In this document: one piece after another, positions 1 through 9,062 of the stretch
How the letters are laid out: the number at the start of each line of letters is the position of its first letter
Position numbering within the stretch: the first letter of the stretch is position 1
Source: Verrucomicrobiota bacterium
GTDB taxonomy: Bacteria; Verrucomicrobiota; Verrucomicrobiia; Opitutales; Opitutaceae
Length of the DNA stretch: 64,000 nt
NCBI GenBank assembly: GCA_023416735.1
Contig: JAEZGX010000005.1
Location: forward strand, 102,368 to 166,367
Direction of reading: 5' to 3'
Position numbers and translations under genes: made by a program
Notes under the pieces: model-generated
Told to the model about the DNA's origin: nothing
Database searches by the model: none
What the model saw: only the letters and a program-made list of their open reading frames with translations

Positions 1-1
1 C

Positions 2-598
2 GAACGCGAAGGTTCGGCCGAACGCGTTCGATTTCAAATCGACGACGAAGGCCGCGGCCAACGCATTCTCGGTTCAGTGCAGTTCATGTCGTATCATCGC
101 ATCGAATTCTGGGACGACTACCAGCGACACATTCCGATCGGCGCTACCCTCATCGCACTCACCGCCATCGGAGGTCTCATCGGCACGTGGCGCCTGAGCT
201 GCTGGCTCGGCTACCGCGGCGCAAACTGCGGCCGCGCCATGCATCTTCAGCGGCTCACCGCGATGCTTCTTCCCGCCACCATTGTCCTGATGACCGGCGG
301 GCTCGCGTGGGTGTTGCGCGACTTGGAATTTCTTTCCGCCGCTTTCGGCGAGCCGCGTTCAATTGCCTGGCTGCGACTCATTCCCCTCGGCACTGCTACC
401 GCCGCCCTGGTTCTGATCGTTGTCGGTATTAGGTCCATCCGGCGCGATGCCGTTCACCGCCTCGAGTCGTGGACCTATGTCGCATCGGCCACAGCCGCGT
501 TTCTCCTCATGCCGTTTCTCATTCACTGGCAACTCGTCCGCGTGCCGGCTCCGGTCGTGGCATTCGTCGTCCGATGGCTCTCACCGTCAGTATTATAA
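2..598 (+). CDS. C-terminal part of a multi-pass membrane protein (5' end outside window)
   Basis: The frame is open to the left edge, so the gene is cut by the window; internal GTG (77) or ATG (86) codons are unlikely to be the true start because the sequence before them reads like normal protein. About 35 soluble residues are followed by four hydrophobic segments (near IGATLIALTAIGGLIG, LTAMLLPATIVLMTGG, LIPLGTATAALVLIVVG and a last one near the C-terminus). A soluble domain joined to a four-helix tail is seen in some serine hydrolases of the beta-lactamase/penicillin-binding fold, but no catalytic motif lies in the visible part, so that identity is a guess. The stop overlaps the start of the next gene by 25 bp, which suggests cotranscription. 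Confidence 0.6.
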   Translation, partial: EREGSAERVRFQIDDEGRGQRILGSVQFMSYHRIEFWDDYQRHIPIGATLIALTAIGGLIGTWRLSCWLGYRGANCGRAMHLQRLTAMLLPATIVLMTGGLAWVLRDLEFLSAAFGEPRSIAWLRLIPLGTATAALVLIVVGIRSIRRDAVHRLESWTYVASATAAFLLMPFLIHWQLVRVPAPVVAFVVRWLSPSVL

Positions 599-3500
599 TC
601 CCCGCCCACAACGCGGCTGCCACCCTCGCCGGGACCGTTGCGTCCGTGCAGGCCCAGACGCACGCGCAGTGGGAGATCGTCATCGTCGAAAACGGTTCGA
701 GCGACGACACGCTTCGCGTCGCGGCGGAACTCGCCGCGCAAGATCCGCGTATTCGCGTCGTTCGCAGCGCAGCCAAGGGCGTCAGTCCTGCGCGCAACTG
801 CGGACTCGAGCTCGCCCGACACGACTGGATCCTCTTTCTCGACGCCGACGATTGGATTCTTCCCGGTCATCTCGCGGCCCTCACGTCGATTCTCGCCGCC
901 CGCCCTCTCCTCGACGCCGTGCACTGCGGTTGGCGCCGTGTCTCGCCTGGCGGCGAAACGCTGGTCGAACAAATCGGCCCCACCGACGAGGACCTCTTTC
1001 CCGTCTTCGCGCGCACCTGCGCCTTTGCCATTCACGCTTGTATCGTTCGCCGCAGTGCCGTGCTCGAAGTCGGCGGCTTCGATGTCACCCTGCGCACCTG
1101 CGAAGACTGGGATGTGTGGCAACGCATCGCTCGTGCGGGTGCACGCTTCGCACTGCACCCCGAGATCCTCGCCATTTACCTCGCCCGTCCGAGCTCCGCT
1201 TCGATGGACGGTCATCAAATGTTGCGCGACTCGCTCAAGGTGATCGCACGCGCCTTCGAGCGCGACCCCCGCGTGCCGCGCCCGCTGCCCGCGTATGCCG
1301 CCGGACTATCTGCGGAAATCCTCCCCGACGCCTGTCTCTATAGCTTGCTTTGGCAGGCCGGACTCGTGCTCGGAGCCGGCCAGGATGCCGCCTCGCTTCT
1401 CCAGTCTCTTTCACGCGAATCTCCCGCCAGCCTCGAAGTCGACGGCGCCGCATCCACCCTGTTCGACGCGATGCGGCTCCCCACCGCGTGTCCGCCGGGC
1501 GCCTGTTGGCACCTCCATTCGCAAATCCTTCCCCGCCTCCAATCTTTCCTCGCTGCCCTCGAGAGTCACACCGGCCAAAGAGGACTTGGTCGCAGCATCC
1601 TGGTTCAACTCGAACGCCACACCGTTCGATCGGCCAAAACATCTCGCCCTTTTACCGCCGGAAACACGCACGCCATTACTCTCGAGGTCACGCGCACGTT
1701 CCCGGATCTTACCTTGCCAGCGCCGATCGACCGGTTGCACTGTGCCGTCGAACTCGAGGGACAACCGCTGGGCGAGCTCGAACTTCCCGTCTGCGACGGC
1801 CTCGTTCCGGCCGATATTCTGGCCGACGCTGTCGCTGCCGAATTCGCTTGGACTATTCTCGGCCGCTTCTTCGCGCGCACGCTCTACCCGTCGCTCACCG
1901 TTCGCCGCGAAGGTCCCGGATACTCCGTTTATCGCGGTTCCCATCGTCTCATTCGCGACATTCCAGTTGACTCGCTTCCCGCCGACACACTCCACGACCA
2001 CATCGGCTGGTCTCTCTTTATCCAGGAAGCTTGGGGACTTCCCCAGCCTGCAGGTGATGCGTTCTATGCGGCCGACACGATCGAGCGCCGCAACGATCCA
2101 CGTCATCTCAAAAGCCCCGACTCCGAGTGGCTCTCGATCGACCTGCTCGACCCGCTACCAGCTTCGCGCCGCGTCCAACCTCGCCTCGATCTCGTGCTGA
2201 CAGTCGCGGATTTGCCGCTGTGTCGGACCCGTGCGATTGTTCCTCGCCGCATCCTTTCTTCGGATACAATCCGTGCAGTCGTCACCACCGAGGCGGGTTT
2301 GGAGTTATGCCGCGTCTGCGTGCGAGAGGCCCTGCTGCAACGCCCGATCCCCACCCGTCGCACGCTCCGCCAACTCCTTGCCGACGCCCGCGTGCTTCGC
2401 CGTTCTCGTATCCACTTCAACGGTATCCCAGCCGAGCCCACCCCAACTCCGCCGCTCCTTCCGCCTTCGCGTCTCGCCATTTTGCCACGGTATCCATCCA
2501 CCCCTTGCGGCTCGAGTGGATCCCGTCGTGCACTGCTGCCACGCGGCGTCACCAGCGAAGCGCTGCGGCTCGCGTCCACGCAGGGCGTATCCGTGGTCGG
2601 CCATGCCGCGTCCCCTGGCACCATTCTCTACAGTCCCGAACTGCTGCTGCGCTCTCCCAAACGACTCGCTCCGCCACCTCGCGCAACCAAACCTCTTCCT
2701 CCTTCCGACCCCGGGTATTTCGACCAACTTTTCGCGAGCCGTAGCGACCCGTGGGATTACACGTCGGACTACGAGCAAACGAAATATCGCCAGACGCTCG
2801 ATCTGCTCCCGTCGTCGAAACCTCGTCGCGCGCTCGAGCTCGCCTGCGCCGAAGGCCATTTCACCGTTCAACTCGCCCCGCGCGTCCGCGAACTCATCGC
2901 GACCGACGTAGCCGCAACCGCCGTGCAGCGCGCGCGAGAACGCTGCGCCGCCTTTCACCACGTTTCTTTTGAACAGCTCGACCTCGTTTACGACCCGCTC
3001 CCCTCGGGGGTTTTCGATCTGATCGTTTGCAGCGAGGTTCTCTATTTTGCCGGAACCCGCGCCAACCTCGAAGTCGTCGCCGCCAAATTCGCCCAAAGCC
3101 TCGAACCAGGCGGCCACATCATTCTCGCGCATGGCAACGTCCACGCCGACGACCCCACGCAACCAGGCTTCGACTGGGATCTTCCTTTCGGCGCCAGAAC
3201 GATCGGAGAGGTTTTCTCCGCCCATCCCGATCTGCATCTCGCCCGCGAACTTTCCACCCCGCTCTATCGGATTCAGTTGTTCCGGCGCCGCCAGCCTTGG
3301 CTTCGCAACCTCGTGCTCACGCCTCCGCGTCGCACGGCGATTCCGTTATCCGCCCAGCTTCCCGATCACGTCGCTCGCCAAGTGATTTGGAAGAGTTCAC
3401 CTCCGCCGGTTCCTTCCGCCGCCCCGACGGCACACACGGCCCAGCTGCCCATTCTCATGTATCACCGGATCGCCGAGGACGGTCCGGACGCTCTCGCGCG

Positions 3501-4134
3501 CTATCGGCTCGATCCCGCGCGTTTCGAGCAGCAGATCGCTCATCTTGCGGCAGCTGGATATCGCAGCGCCACCTTCGAGGAATGGCGCGCCGCGCGTGAA
3601 GCCAAGCGCCCCCTTCCTGGCAAACGGATCGCGCTCACGTTCGACGATGGTTGTATCGACTTTTACACGACAGCGTGGCCGATCCTCCAACGCTATAAGT
3701 TCGGCGCGATCGTCTTCCTCCCTTCGGACGAAATCGGCGGGAGTTGCCGCTGGGACGCCCGCTACGGCCCGCCCGCGCCACTGATGAACTGGGATCAGAT
3801 CCGCGACCTTCATGAGGATGGCGTGGAGTTCGGCTCCCACACCGCCACGCACGCGATGCTCACCGGCCTGACCATCGAGGAAATGGCCCGCGAAGCGCTT
3901 CGTTCCCGCACCGCTCTCGAGGAGCAGATCGGCCAAACGATCATGAGTATCGCGTATCCATTCGGCGCCTACGACCGCATCGTCGAAACGGTCTGCGGCG
4001 CTTGCGGATACGTCTTCGGTGTCACGTGCGAAGCTCGCCTTTGCGATGTTGGTGACCGCCTCCTCGCGCTGCCCCGTCTCGAAGTCACCGGCGACCTGCC
4101 GTTCGAGTCGTTTGTCGACCTGATCGCTGGTTGA
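574..4134 (+). CDS. Trifunctional glycosyltransferase / SAM methyltransferase / polysaccharide deacetylase
   Basis: A 1186-residue protein with three recognisable catalytic modules. Residues 1 to about 240 are a GT2 glycosyltransferase (VSIIIPAHNAA start, DAD-type metal site in FLDADDWIL near residue 90). Residues about 715-905 resemble the NodS-type class I methyltransferase (YFDQLFASRSDPWDY, then SAM-binding LELACAEGHF near 754). Residues about 955-1186 are a NodB-type deacetylase (LPILMYHRI, TFDDG near 1022, HTATHAML metal histidines, AYPFGAYD). The middle region (240-715) is not recognised. I chose ATG 574 because the GT2 fold starts at once; an upstream in-frame extension to 469 reads as unrelated sequence. 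It probably glycosylates and modifies a small carbohydrate or cell-surface sugar; the substrate is unknown. There is no signal peptide, so it is likely cytoplasmic. Confidence 0.85.
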   Translation: MALTVSIIIPAHNAAATLAGTVASVQAQTHAQWEIVIVENGSSDDTLRVAAELAAQDPRIRVVRSAAKGVSPARNCGLELARHDWILFLDADDWILPGHLAALTSILAARPLLDAVHCGWRRVSPGGETLVEQIGPTDEDLFPVFARTCAFAIHACIVRRSAVLEVGGFDVTLRTCEDWDVWQRIARAGARFALHPEILAIYLARPSSASMDGHQMLRDSLKVIARAFERDPRVPRPLPAYAAGLSAEILPDACLYSLLWQAGLVLGAGQDAASLLQSLSRESPASLEVDGAASTLFDAMRLPTACPPGACWHLHSQILPRLQSFLAALESHTGQRGLGRSILVQLERHTVRSAKTSRPFTAGNTHAITLEVTRTFPDLTLPAPIDRLHCAVELEGQPLGELELPVCDGLVPADILADAVAAEFAWTILGRFFARTLYPSLTVRREGPGYSVYRGSHRLIRDIPVDSLPADTLHDHIGWSLFIQEAWGLPQPAGDAFYAADTIERRNDPRHLKSPDSEWLSIDLLDPLPASRRVQPRLDLVLTVADLPLCRTRAIVPRRILSSDTIRAVVTTEAGLELCRVCVREALLQRPIPTRRTLRQLLADARVLRRSRIHFNGIPAEPTPTPPLLPPSRLAILPRYPSTPCGSSGSRRALLPRGVTSEALRLASTQGVSVVGHAASPGTILYSPELLLRSPKRLAPPPRATKPLPPSDPGYFDQLFASRSDPWDYTSDYEQTKYRQTLDLLPSSKPRRALELACAEGHFTVQLAPRVRELIATDVAATAVQRARERCAAFHHVSFEQLDLVYDPLPSGVFDLIVCSEVLYFAGTRANLEVVAAKFAQSLEPGGHIILAHGNVHADDPTQPGFDWDLPFGARTIGEVFSAHPDLHLARELSTPLYRIQLFRRRQPWLRNLVLTPPRRTAIPLSAQLPDHVARQVIWKSSPPPVPSAAPTAHTAQLPILMYHRIAEDGPDALARYRLDPARFEQQIAHLAAAGYRSATFEEWRAAREAKRPLPGKRIALTFDDGCIDFYTTAWPILQRYKFGAIVFLPSDEIGGSCRWDARYGPPAPLMNWDQIRDLHEDGVEFGSHTATHAMLTGLTIEEMAREALRSRTALEEQIGQTIMSIAYPFGAYDRIVETVCGACGYVFGVTCEARLCDVGDRLLALPRLEVTGDLPFESFVDLIAG

Positions 4135-4152
4135 GCTCCAGCCGCCGCCCGC

Positions 4153-4650
4153 TCAACTCGAGCCGTCCTGCGACGATCCGCTTTGATCCGCTGCGCCCGG
4201 ATCGAAGCCCTCCTCCTCCACCACCAAAACCAGGCGGTAGCTGTCGCCGCTCGTCCCACTTTCGCCTAAATCTTGCGGTCCTTTTGCCGCGATCTGCGCT
4301 CGTCGCTCCAACTCCGTCGCGAGCTCCTCGAAATCCTCTTTCCTTCCCGCGATTCCTCGCCAGGTCACCTCGCGCTTCTCCGCGGAGATCAAACGCAGAT
4401 TAGAGAACGGTCCCAAATGCGTGTGCTCTCCCAATTCTGCCTCTGGCGACATCGCGAATCGCCGCACTTCGGCCGCGAAAGCCGCAATCCCTTTTCGATC
4501 GGCGCGAAATATCCAGCGCTTCTCGGACATCTCGCAATCATACCAAAATCCGAGCTCCCGCCACCCCTCCCGCTCCATTTCCGCAATCCTCGCGTCCTGC
4601 GGCGACTTTCCGAAGGGCAGCTGTTTTGGCGGCGTGAGCGGTGTATCCAT
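4153..4650 (-). CDS. Conserved-looking hypothetical protein
   Basis: A 165-residue soluble protein starting MDTPLTPPKQLPFGKSP. I preferred this ATG to one 17 codons upstream, whose extra residues are low in quality. It has charged helices, a GWRELGFWYDCEMSEKRW stretch, a segment pairing FSNLRLISAEKREVTWRGI, and an acidic, serine-rich C-terminus. I do not recognise a family. It converges with the large glycosyltransferase gene, ending 18 bp from it, and is upstream-adjacent to tRNA-Tyr with no other partner. Confidence 0.6.
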   Translation of the reverse strand: MDTPLTPPKQLPFGKSPQDARIAEMEREGWRELGFWYDCEMSEKRWIFRADRKGIAAFAAEVRRFAMSPEAELGEHTHLGPFSNLRLISAEKREVTWRGIAGRKEDFEELATELERRAQIAAKGPQDLGESGTSGDSYRLVLVVEEEGFDPGAADQSGSSQDGSS

Positions 4651-4893
4651 GGCGGTGAGCCTGCGCGCTTCGACCGCACGCAAACACGAAAGTTCTGCCA
4701 CGCTGTCTCTTCTCGCCGTCGACGTCTATTTGCAACTCACGCAAGATCAACGGCCCGTTGCCCACTCGTCAGCTCCCATCAACCGAGCAAATCACGAGAT
4801 TTTACCTAGTTTAGACGAAGCCGCCTCCTCAGCTCGCGAGTTCTTTCCCTCATCCAACATCGTCTCGCAGGCCTGGCCCGCGGCGGAAAAAAG

Positions 4894-4979
<86 letters not shown>

Positions 4980-5077
4980 ACGAAGGGAACGCGGAAAATT
5001 TCGTCTCCCGAATCGAACGGCAAGGTTTTTTTACCACAACCTTGCCACCTTTTCGGGCGAGAATTTCCTCGGCTCGC

Positions 5078-6529
5078 ATGCTCGAACTCCCCCGCGATCT
5101 GCTCGAGCACTTCCTCGACCGCGGTCTGCTCGCCGTCATCTTCAGTATCTCCGGTTTCCTGCTCGCGTTTTTCCTGGTCGCGCGGCTGATGAGCGAGAAA
5201 CGCGCGCCGGCTAACACGTTCGCCTGGCTCCTTATCATCGTTCTCCTGCCCTACGTGGGCGTGCCGCTCTACTTGCTGCTGGGTGGCCGAAAACTCCGCC
5301 GTATCCAGGAACGCAAGTCGCGTCTCCTGCCCGCGCTCCCGGCCGATCTCACGAGTCCGTCCGTTTTCGCCACACGACCCGTTGCCCATACTGTCATGGC
5401 CAGCGGTGCCGCCGCTCCCGTCGCAGGCAATCGCCTCACGCTTCTCACCACGGGCCAGGACGCCTTTCGCGCGCTCGAAGCCGGTATCCGCGCCGCCCAA
5501 CATTCGATTCACATCACGACGTTCATCCTCGGTCGCGACGACACCGGCCGACGCATCGTGCGCCTGCTCGCCGACAAGGCCCGCGCCGGCGTGAAGGTCC
5601 GCCTCCTCCTCGACTCGATCGGCTGCATGTTTCTCAGCCGCGAATTCGTCCACCCCATCAAACGCGCCGGCGGCGAGGTCGTTTGGTTCATGCCCGTGAT
5701 TCCTTTCACGCCGCGCGGCTCCGCCAATCTTCGCAATCATCGCAAGATCGCCGTCTTTGATCACGACACCGCCCTGATCGGCGGCCATAATCTCGCCCGC
5801 GAATACATGGGGCCCGGCCCCTTCCGCAAACGCTTCAACGATTTCGGCGCCCTGGTCGAAGGTCCCGCGGCCGTTCTCCTCAACGAGATCTTCATCGCCG
5901 ATTGGTGTTTCGCCAGCCGTCAGTCAGCCGACGCGCTTCACGCCGAAATCCCCACCGATAACATCGCTGCCGCCCGCGGCGATGCCGACTTGCAGGTTGT
6001 CGCCAGCGGCCCCGACGTCCCCGGCGATCCGCTCTACGAGGGTATTCTCGCCATGATCCAGGACGCTCAACGCGATCTCTGGATCGTCACGCCTTACTTC
6101 CTTCCCGACGAGGTCCTGCTTCGTTCGCTCAAGGTCAAAATCCACGCGGGCTGTTCCGTTACCTTGATCCTGCCCGCGCGTTCCAATCATCCCATCACTG
6201 ACCTCGCGCGGCGTCACTACGTTCGCGAGCTGCGTCGCGCCGGCGCCCACGTCTGGCTTTATCAACCTGGCATGATGCACAGCAAAGCCATGATCGCCGA
6301 CGATCGCGTCGCTCTTTTCGGCTCCGCCAATTTCGATCCGCGCAGTCTCTTCGTGAATTTCGAAGCCGGGGTTCTCGTCCACTCGGCGCCCGACGTCCGT
6401 GCGATCAAACGCTGGGCCGAGTCGCTTCTCGGTTCATGCCGCGCCCCCAAGCACGAACGTCCCGGTCGCCGCCGGATCGTCGGCACGATTCTCGAAGACG
6501 TCAGCCGCCTCCTCGCCCCGATGTTGTGA
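5078..6529 (+). CDS. cls: Cardiolipin synthase (phospholipase D family)
   Basis: A 483-residue membrane enzyme that condenses phosphatidylglycerol into cardiolipin. The N-terminus has two transmembrane segments (GLLAVIFSISGFLLAFFLVA and NTFAWLLIIVLLPYVGVPLY), as in ClsA. Two HKD motifs follow: NHRKIAVFDHD (near residue 220) and MHSKAMIADD (near 400), each with the downstream GG or GSANFD glycine/asparagine pattern. The length matches the family. I chose ATG 5078 over an upstream TTG at 5042 because the added residues do not resemble ClsA. It stands alone, divergent from tRNA-Tyr and convergent with cimA. Confidence 0.93.
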   Translation: MLELPRDLLEHFLDRGLLAVIFSISGFLLAFFLVARLMSEKRAPANTFAWLLIIVLLPYVGVPLYLLLGGRKLRRIQERKSRLLPALPADLTSPSVFATRPVAHTVMASGAAAPVAGNRLTLLTTGQDAFRALEAGIRAAQHSIHITTFILGRDDTGRRIVRLLADKARAGVKVRLLLDSIGCMFLSREFVHPIKRAGGEVVWFMPVIPFTPRGSANLRNHRKIAVFDHDTALIGGHNLAREYMGPGPFRKRFNDFGALVEGPAAVLLNEIFIADWCFASRQSADALHAEIPTDNIAAARGDADLQVVASGPDVPGDPLYEGILAMIQDAQRDLWIVTPYFLPDEVLLRSLKVKIHAGCSVTLILPARSNHPITDLARRHYVRELRRAGAHVWLYQPGMMHSKAMIADDRVALFGSANFDPRSLFVNFEAGVLVHSAPDVRAIKRWAESLLGSCRAPKHERPGRRRIVGTILEDVSRLLAPML

Positions 6530-6585
6530 GTCGCGCGGTCGGGATTTCCGCCCCGCGCTCCGATGCCCACGCTTGGCGGCGCGCG

Positions 6586-8151
6586 CTACTCCTGCATCAA
6601 TTTAAATTCCACCGACTCGCGCAGCGCTTCCCAACTCGCGTCGATGATGTTGTCGCTGACGCCGACCGTTCCCCAGATGCGTTTGCCATCGCCGCTCTCG
6701 ATCAACACCCGCGTGCGCGATCCCGCGCCGCGATTTCCTTCGAGAATGCGCACCTTGAAATCGCGCAGCGTCATCTCACCGAGCTGCGGAAACGCATTGG
6801 CGAGCGCCAGCCTCAATGCCTTGTCGAGCGCGCCCACCGGCCCGCTCTCTTCCGCGACCGTGTGAACCGTTTCGCCATTCACCTTCAACTTCACCGTCGC
6901 TTCCGCCCACAGCTCTTCGCCGTGCCGCTCGATGATCACGCGATAATTCACCACGTCGAAGAAGCTCTTCCGCTGGCCCAATGACTGCGCGACCAGCAGC
7001 TTGAACGACGCATCCGCCGCTTCGTATTCGTAGCCGCGAAATTCCCGCTCCTTCAATTCCTCGATCAGTCCTTTCATCTCCGGACGCTTCTCGTCGAGCT
7101 CCACGCCCAGCTCGCGCGCCTTCAACGCCAGGCTGCTGCGTCCTGCCATATCGGATACCAACACGCGCGTGCGATTCCCCACCAGCGCCGGATCGATGTG
7201 CTCGTAGCTGCGCGCGACTTTCTGCGCCGCATTCGCGTGCAACCCGCCTTTGTGCGCAAAAGCCGACTGCCCGACGAAAGGCGCCTTTGGATCCGGCCGC
7301 AGATTCGCCAGCTCATCGAAGAACAACGAAAGATCCCGCAACTGCGCCATGTTTCCAGCGCAATGCGCCGTCTTGCTCATCTTCAATACGAGGTTCGGCA
7401 GGATCGTGATCAGATTGGCGTTCCCCACGCGTTCGCCGTAGCCGTTCATCGTGCCTTGCACGAGCGTCGCACCCGCATCCACGCCAGCCAGCGACACCGC
7501 CACCCCGAGACCGCTGTCGTTGTGGCAATGCACGCCCACCTTGTCGCCGCCGAATCGCTCCACCGCCGCGCCGACGATGCGGGTCACCTCCGGCACGAGT
7601 TTTCCGCCATTCGTTTCGCAGAGCGTCAGGTTGCTCGCTCCCCCTTTTAGCGCCGCCTCCAATGTGCGCAGCGCATAGTCCGGGTTGTCCAGATATCCGT
7701 CGAAAAAGTGCTCCGCGTCGTAGATCACCTCGCGTCCTTGCGCCACGAGATAGCGCACGCTGTCCTCGATCATCGCCAGGTTCTCTTCCGGCGTCGTGCG
7801 CAGGATCTCGTGCACGTGCATCAGCCAGGTCTTTCCGACGATTGTCAGGACCGGCATCTCGCTTTCCAGGAGCGTGCGGAGCTGCGGATCCTCCGATGCC
7901 TTCACATTCGCCCGCCGCGTCGCCCCGAACGCCGCCATCTTGGCATGCGTCAGCTTCAACTTTTTCGCTTCCGCAAAGAAGGTGATGTCCCGCGGGTTCG
8001 ATCCCGGAAAGCCGCCCTCGATATAATCCACGCCAAATTGATCGAGCTTCTGCGCGATCAACAGCTTATCCGCGACGGAAAAGCTGATGCCCTCGCCTTG
8101 CGTGCCGTCGCGGAGGGTCGTGTCGTAGATTTTAACGTGTTGGGTGCTCAT
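6586..8151 (-). CDS. cimA: (R)-citramalate synthase
   Basis: A 521-residue enzyme of the isopropylmalate/homocitrate synthase family that condenses pyruvate with acetyl-CoA to citramalate, the threonine-independent entry to isoleucine. The TIM-barrel part begins YDTTLRDGTQGEG and contains VGVHCHNDSGLGVA (metal-binding HxH) and GYGERVGNANL; a C-terminal LeuA-type allosteric dimer domain spans roughly residues 385-515. The length and the early DTTLRDG fit the CimA subgroup rather than LeuA. The start ATG sits about 11 nt after the T-tract of an intrinsic terminator, and a leader reading frame rich in isoleucine codons lies upstream, so expression is probably attenuated by isoleucine-tRNA supply (see leader and terminator entries). 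Confidence 0.93.
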   Translation of the reverse strand: MSTQHVKIYDTTLRDGTQGEGISFSVADKLLIAQKLDQFGVDYIEGGFPGSNPRDITFFAEAKKLKLTHAKMAAFGATRRANVKASEDPQLRTLLESEMPVLTIVGKTWLMHVHEILRTTPEENLAMIEDSVRYLVAQGREVIYDAEHFFDGYLDNPDYALRTLEAALKGGASNLTLCETNGGKLVPEVTRIVGAAVERFGGDKVGVHCHNDSGLGVAVSLAGVDAGATLVQGTMNGYGERVGNANLITILPNLVLKMSKTAHCAGNMAQLRDLSLFFDELANLRPDPKAPFVGQSAFAHKGGLHANAAQKVARSYEHIDPALVGNRTRVLVSDMAGRSSLALKARELGVELDEKRPEMKGLIEELKEREFRGYEYEAADASFKLLVAQSLGQRKSFFDVVNYRVIIERHGEELWAEATVKLKVNGETVHTVAEESGPVGALDKALRLALANAFPQLGEMTLRDFKVRILEGNRGAGSRTRVLIESGDGKRIWGTVGVSDNIIDASWEALRESVEFKLMQE

Positions 8152-8162
8152 GGGATGAAAAC

Positions 8163-8190
8163 AAAAAACCCCGGGACTTTTTCCCGGGGC
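8163..8190 (-). terminator. Intrinsic terminator in the cimA 5' leader (attenuator)
   Basis: On the minus strand CCCCGGGA (8189-8182) pairs with TCCCGGGG (8176-8169) around a 5-nt loop, followed directly by six T (8168-8163). A run of T follows only on the minus strand, so the terminator is directional towards cimA. The 9-nt segment GCCCCGGGA (8190-8182) is the exact reverse complement of TCCCGGGGC at 8244-8236 inside the leader peptide frame, giving a mutually exclusive antiterminator. Confidence 0.85.
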
Positions 8191-8218
8191 ATCAGTGGAA
8201 CGGCTGTTTTCGTTCAGC

Positions 8219-8296
8219 TCAAGCCACGCGTGCGCGCCCCGGGAGGAGGCGAATAATAATCGCGATCGCGATAATCGTGGCAGGAGCGCTCAGCAT
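8219..8296 (-). CDS. Candidate leader peptide for cimA attenuation
   Basis: A 25-codon frame beginning ATG at 8296 and ending TGA at 8219. The peptide begins MLSAPATIIAIAIIIRLL and ends RVA: six isoleucine codons (ATT ATC, ATC, ATT ATT ATT) within nine positions, then two leucines, and one valine near the end. It precedes a strong terminator and cimA on the same strand. I see no good Shine-Dalgarno before the ATG, but many genes in this window lack one. The codons CTC CCG GGG CGC hold the segment (8236-8244) that can pair with the 5' arm of the terminator. The role as an isoleucine sensor is inferred from layout only. Confidence 0.72.
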   Translation of the reverse strand: MLSAPATIIAIAIIIRLLPGRARVA

Positions 8297-8420
8297 GTTC
8301 GAAGAGTGCGCAGTGAATGCCCGCCCGGATACTTGTCGATCCTCTTTTCCCTGACGCATCGCCGCCCACGGTGATTAGCATTGCGGCCCACTTCTCGCGC
8401 TCCTCGATTCGCTCCGCCGT

Positions 8421-9062
8421 ATGCCGGCCCGCGTCCCAAAACTCTCCGGTTGGCGCGCCGCGATCTCGATGATCGTGCTGGGGTTTTGTGTCACGTTCAG
8501 CAGCCAACTCGCGGCGAGCGACGCTCCTCCCGCCCCCGCCAACTCTCAGACGGCCGAAACGGTGGCTGAGCCCATCCCCACGAGCATCAGTTGGGACGCC
8601 CTCGGCGCCATCGCCGGCGCGCTCGCCACGCTTCTCGCTGCGCTCAGCGCCTGGCAATCTCATGTCGCCGCCAAAGAAGCTTCCGCAGCCGCCCGCCAGA
8701 CCGAGCGCGCCGGACAGGCGTCGCAATTGGCTTCTCTGTGGACCGACATGGCCGCGCTCACCTTCTTGGATCCCGAGGAAATTTCGCAGCCATCCTCCTC
8801 CGCGGTCGCCGCCAAAATCCGCAACAACGTCAACCGCCTCGGAAAAATCGCTTTCTTTTGGCGCACTCGCCTGGTCGATCGCGAAACGCTGGAGAAAGAA
8901 TTGGGCGCACCCGTCGCCGAGCTCTACGAGCAGATTCTTTCCGTCGGAGTCCTGACCGAACTCAACCGAAGCGGCGCCGAACTCCTCGAAGAAAATCCGG
9001 CAGTCAAACCGCTCTACCGCGCACTCCGCAAACGCTACCCCTCCCAACCCAGCCATGAATAA
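8421..9062 (+). CDS. Hypothetical membrane protein with signal-like N-terminus
   Basis: A 213-residue protein. The N-terminus (AAISMIVLGFCVTFSSQLAAS) looks like a signal peptide or first membrane segment. A second hydrophobic stretch (LGAIAGALATLLAALSAWQ, near 55-75) is followed by an alanine/glutamine-rich helix typical of a short coiled coil. The rest is soluble and ends in a basic tail. I recognise no family. The arrangement (short extracytoplasmic part, membrane helix, cytoplasmic helical domain) resembles small regulatory membrane proteins. Its stop overlaps the next gene by 8 bp, so the pair is almost certainly cotranscribed and translationally coupled. Confidence 0.65.
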   Translation: MPARVPKLSGWRAAISMIVLGFCVTFSSQLAASDAPPAPANSQTAETVAEPIPTSISWDALGAIAGALATLLAALSAWQSHVAAKEASAAARQTERAGQASQLASLWTDMAALTFLDPEEISQPSSSAVAAKIRNNVNRLGKIAFFWRTRLVDRETLEKELGAPVAELYEQILSVGVLTELNRSGAELLEENPAVKPLYRALRKRYPSQPSHE

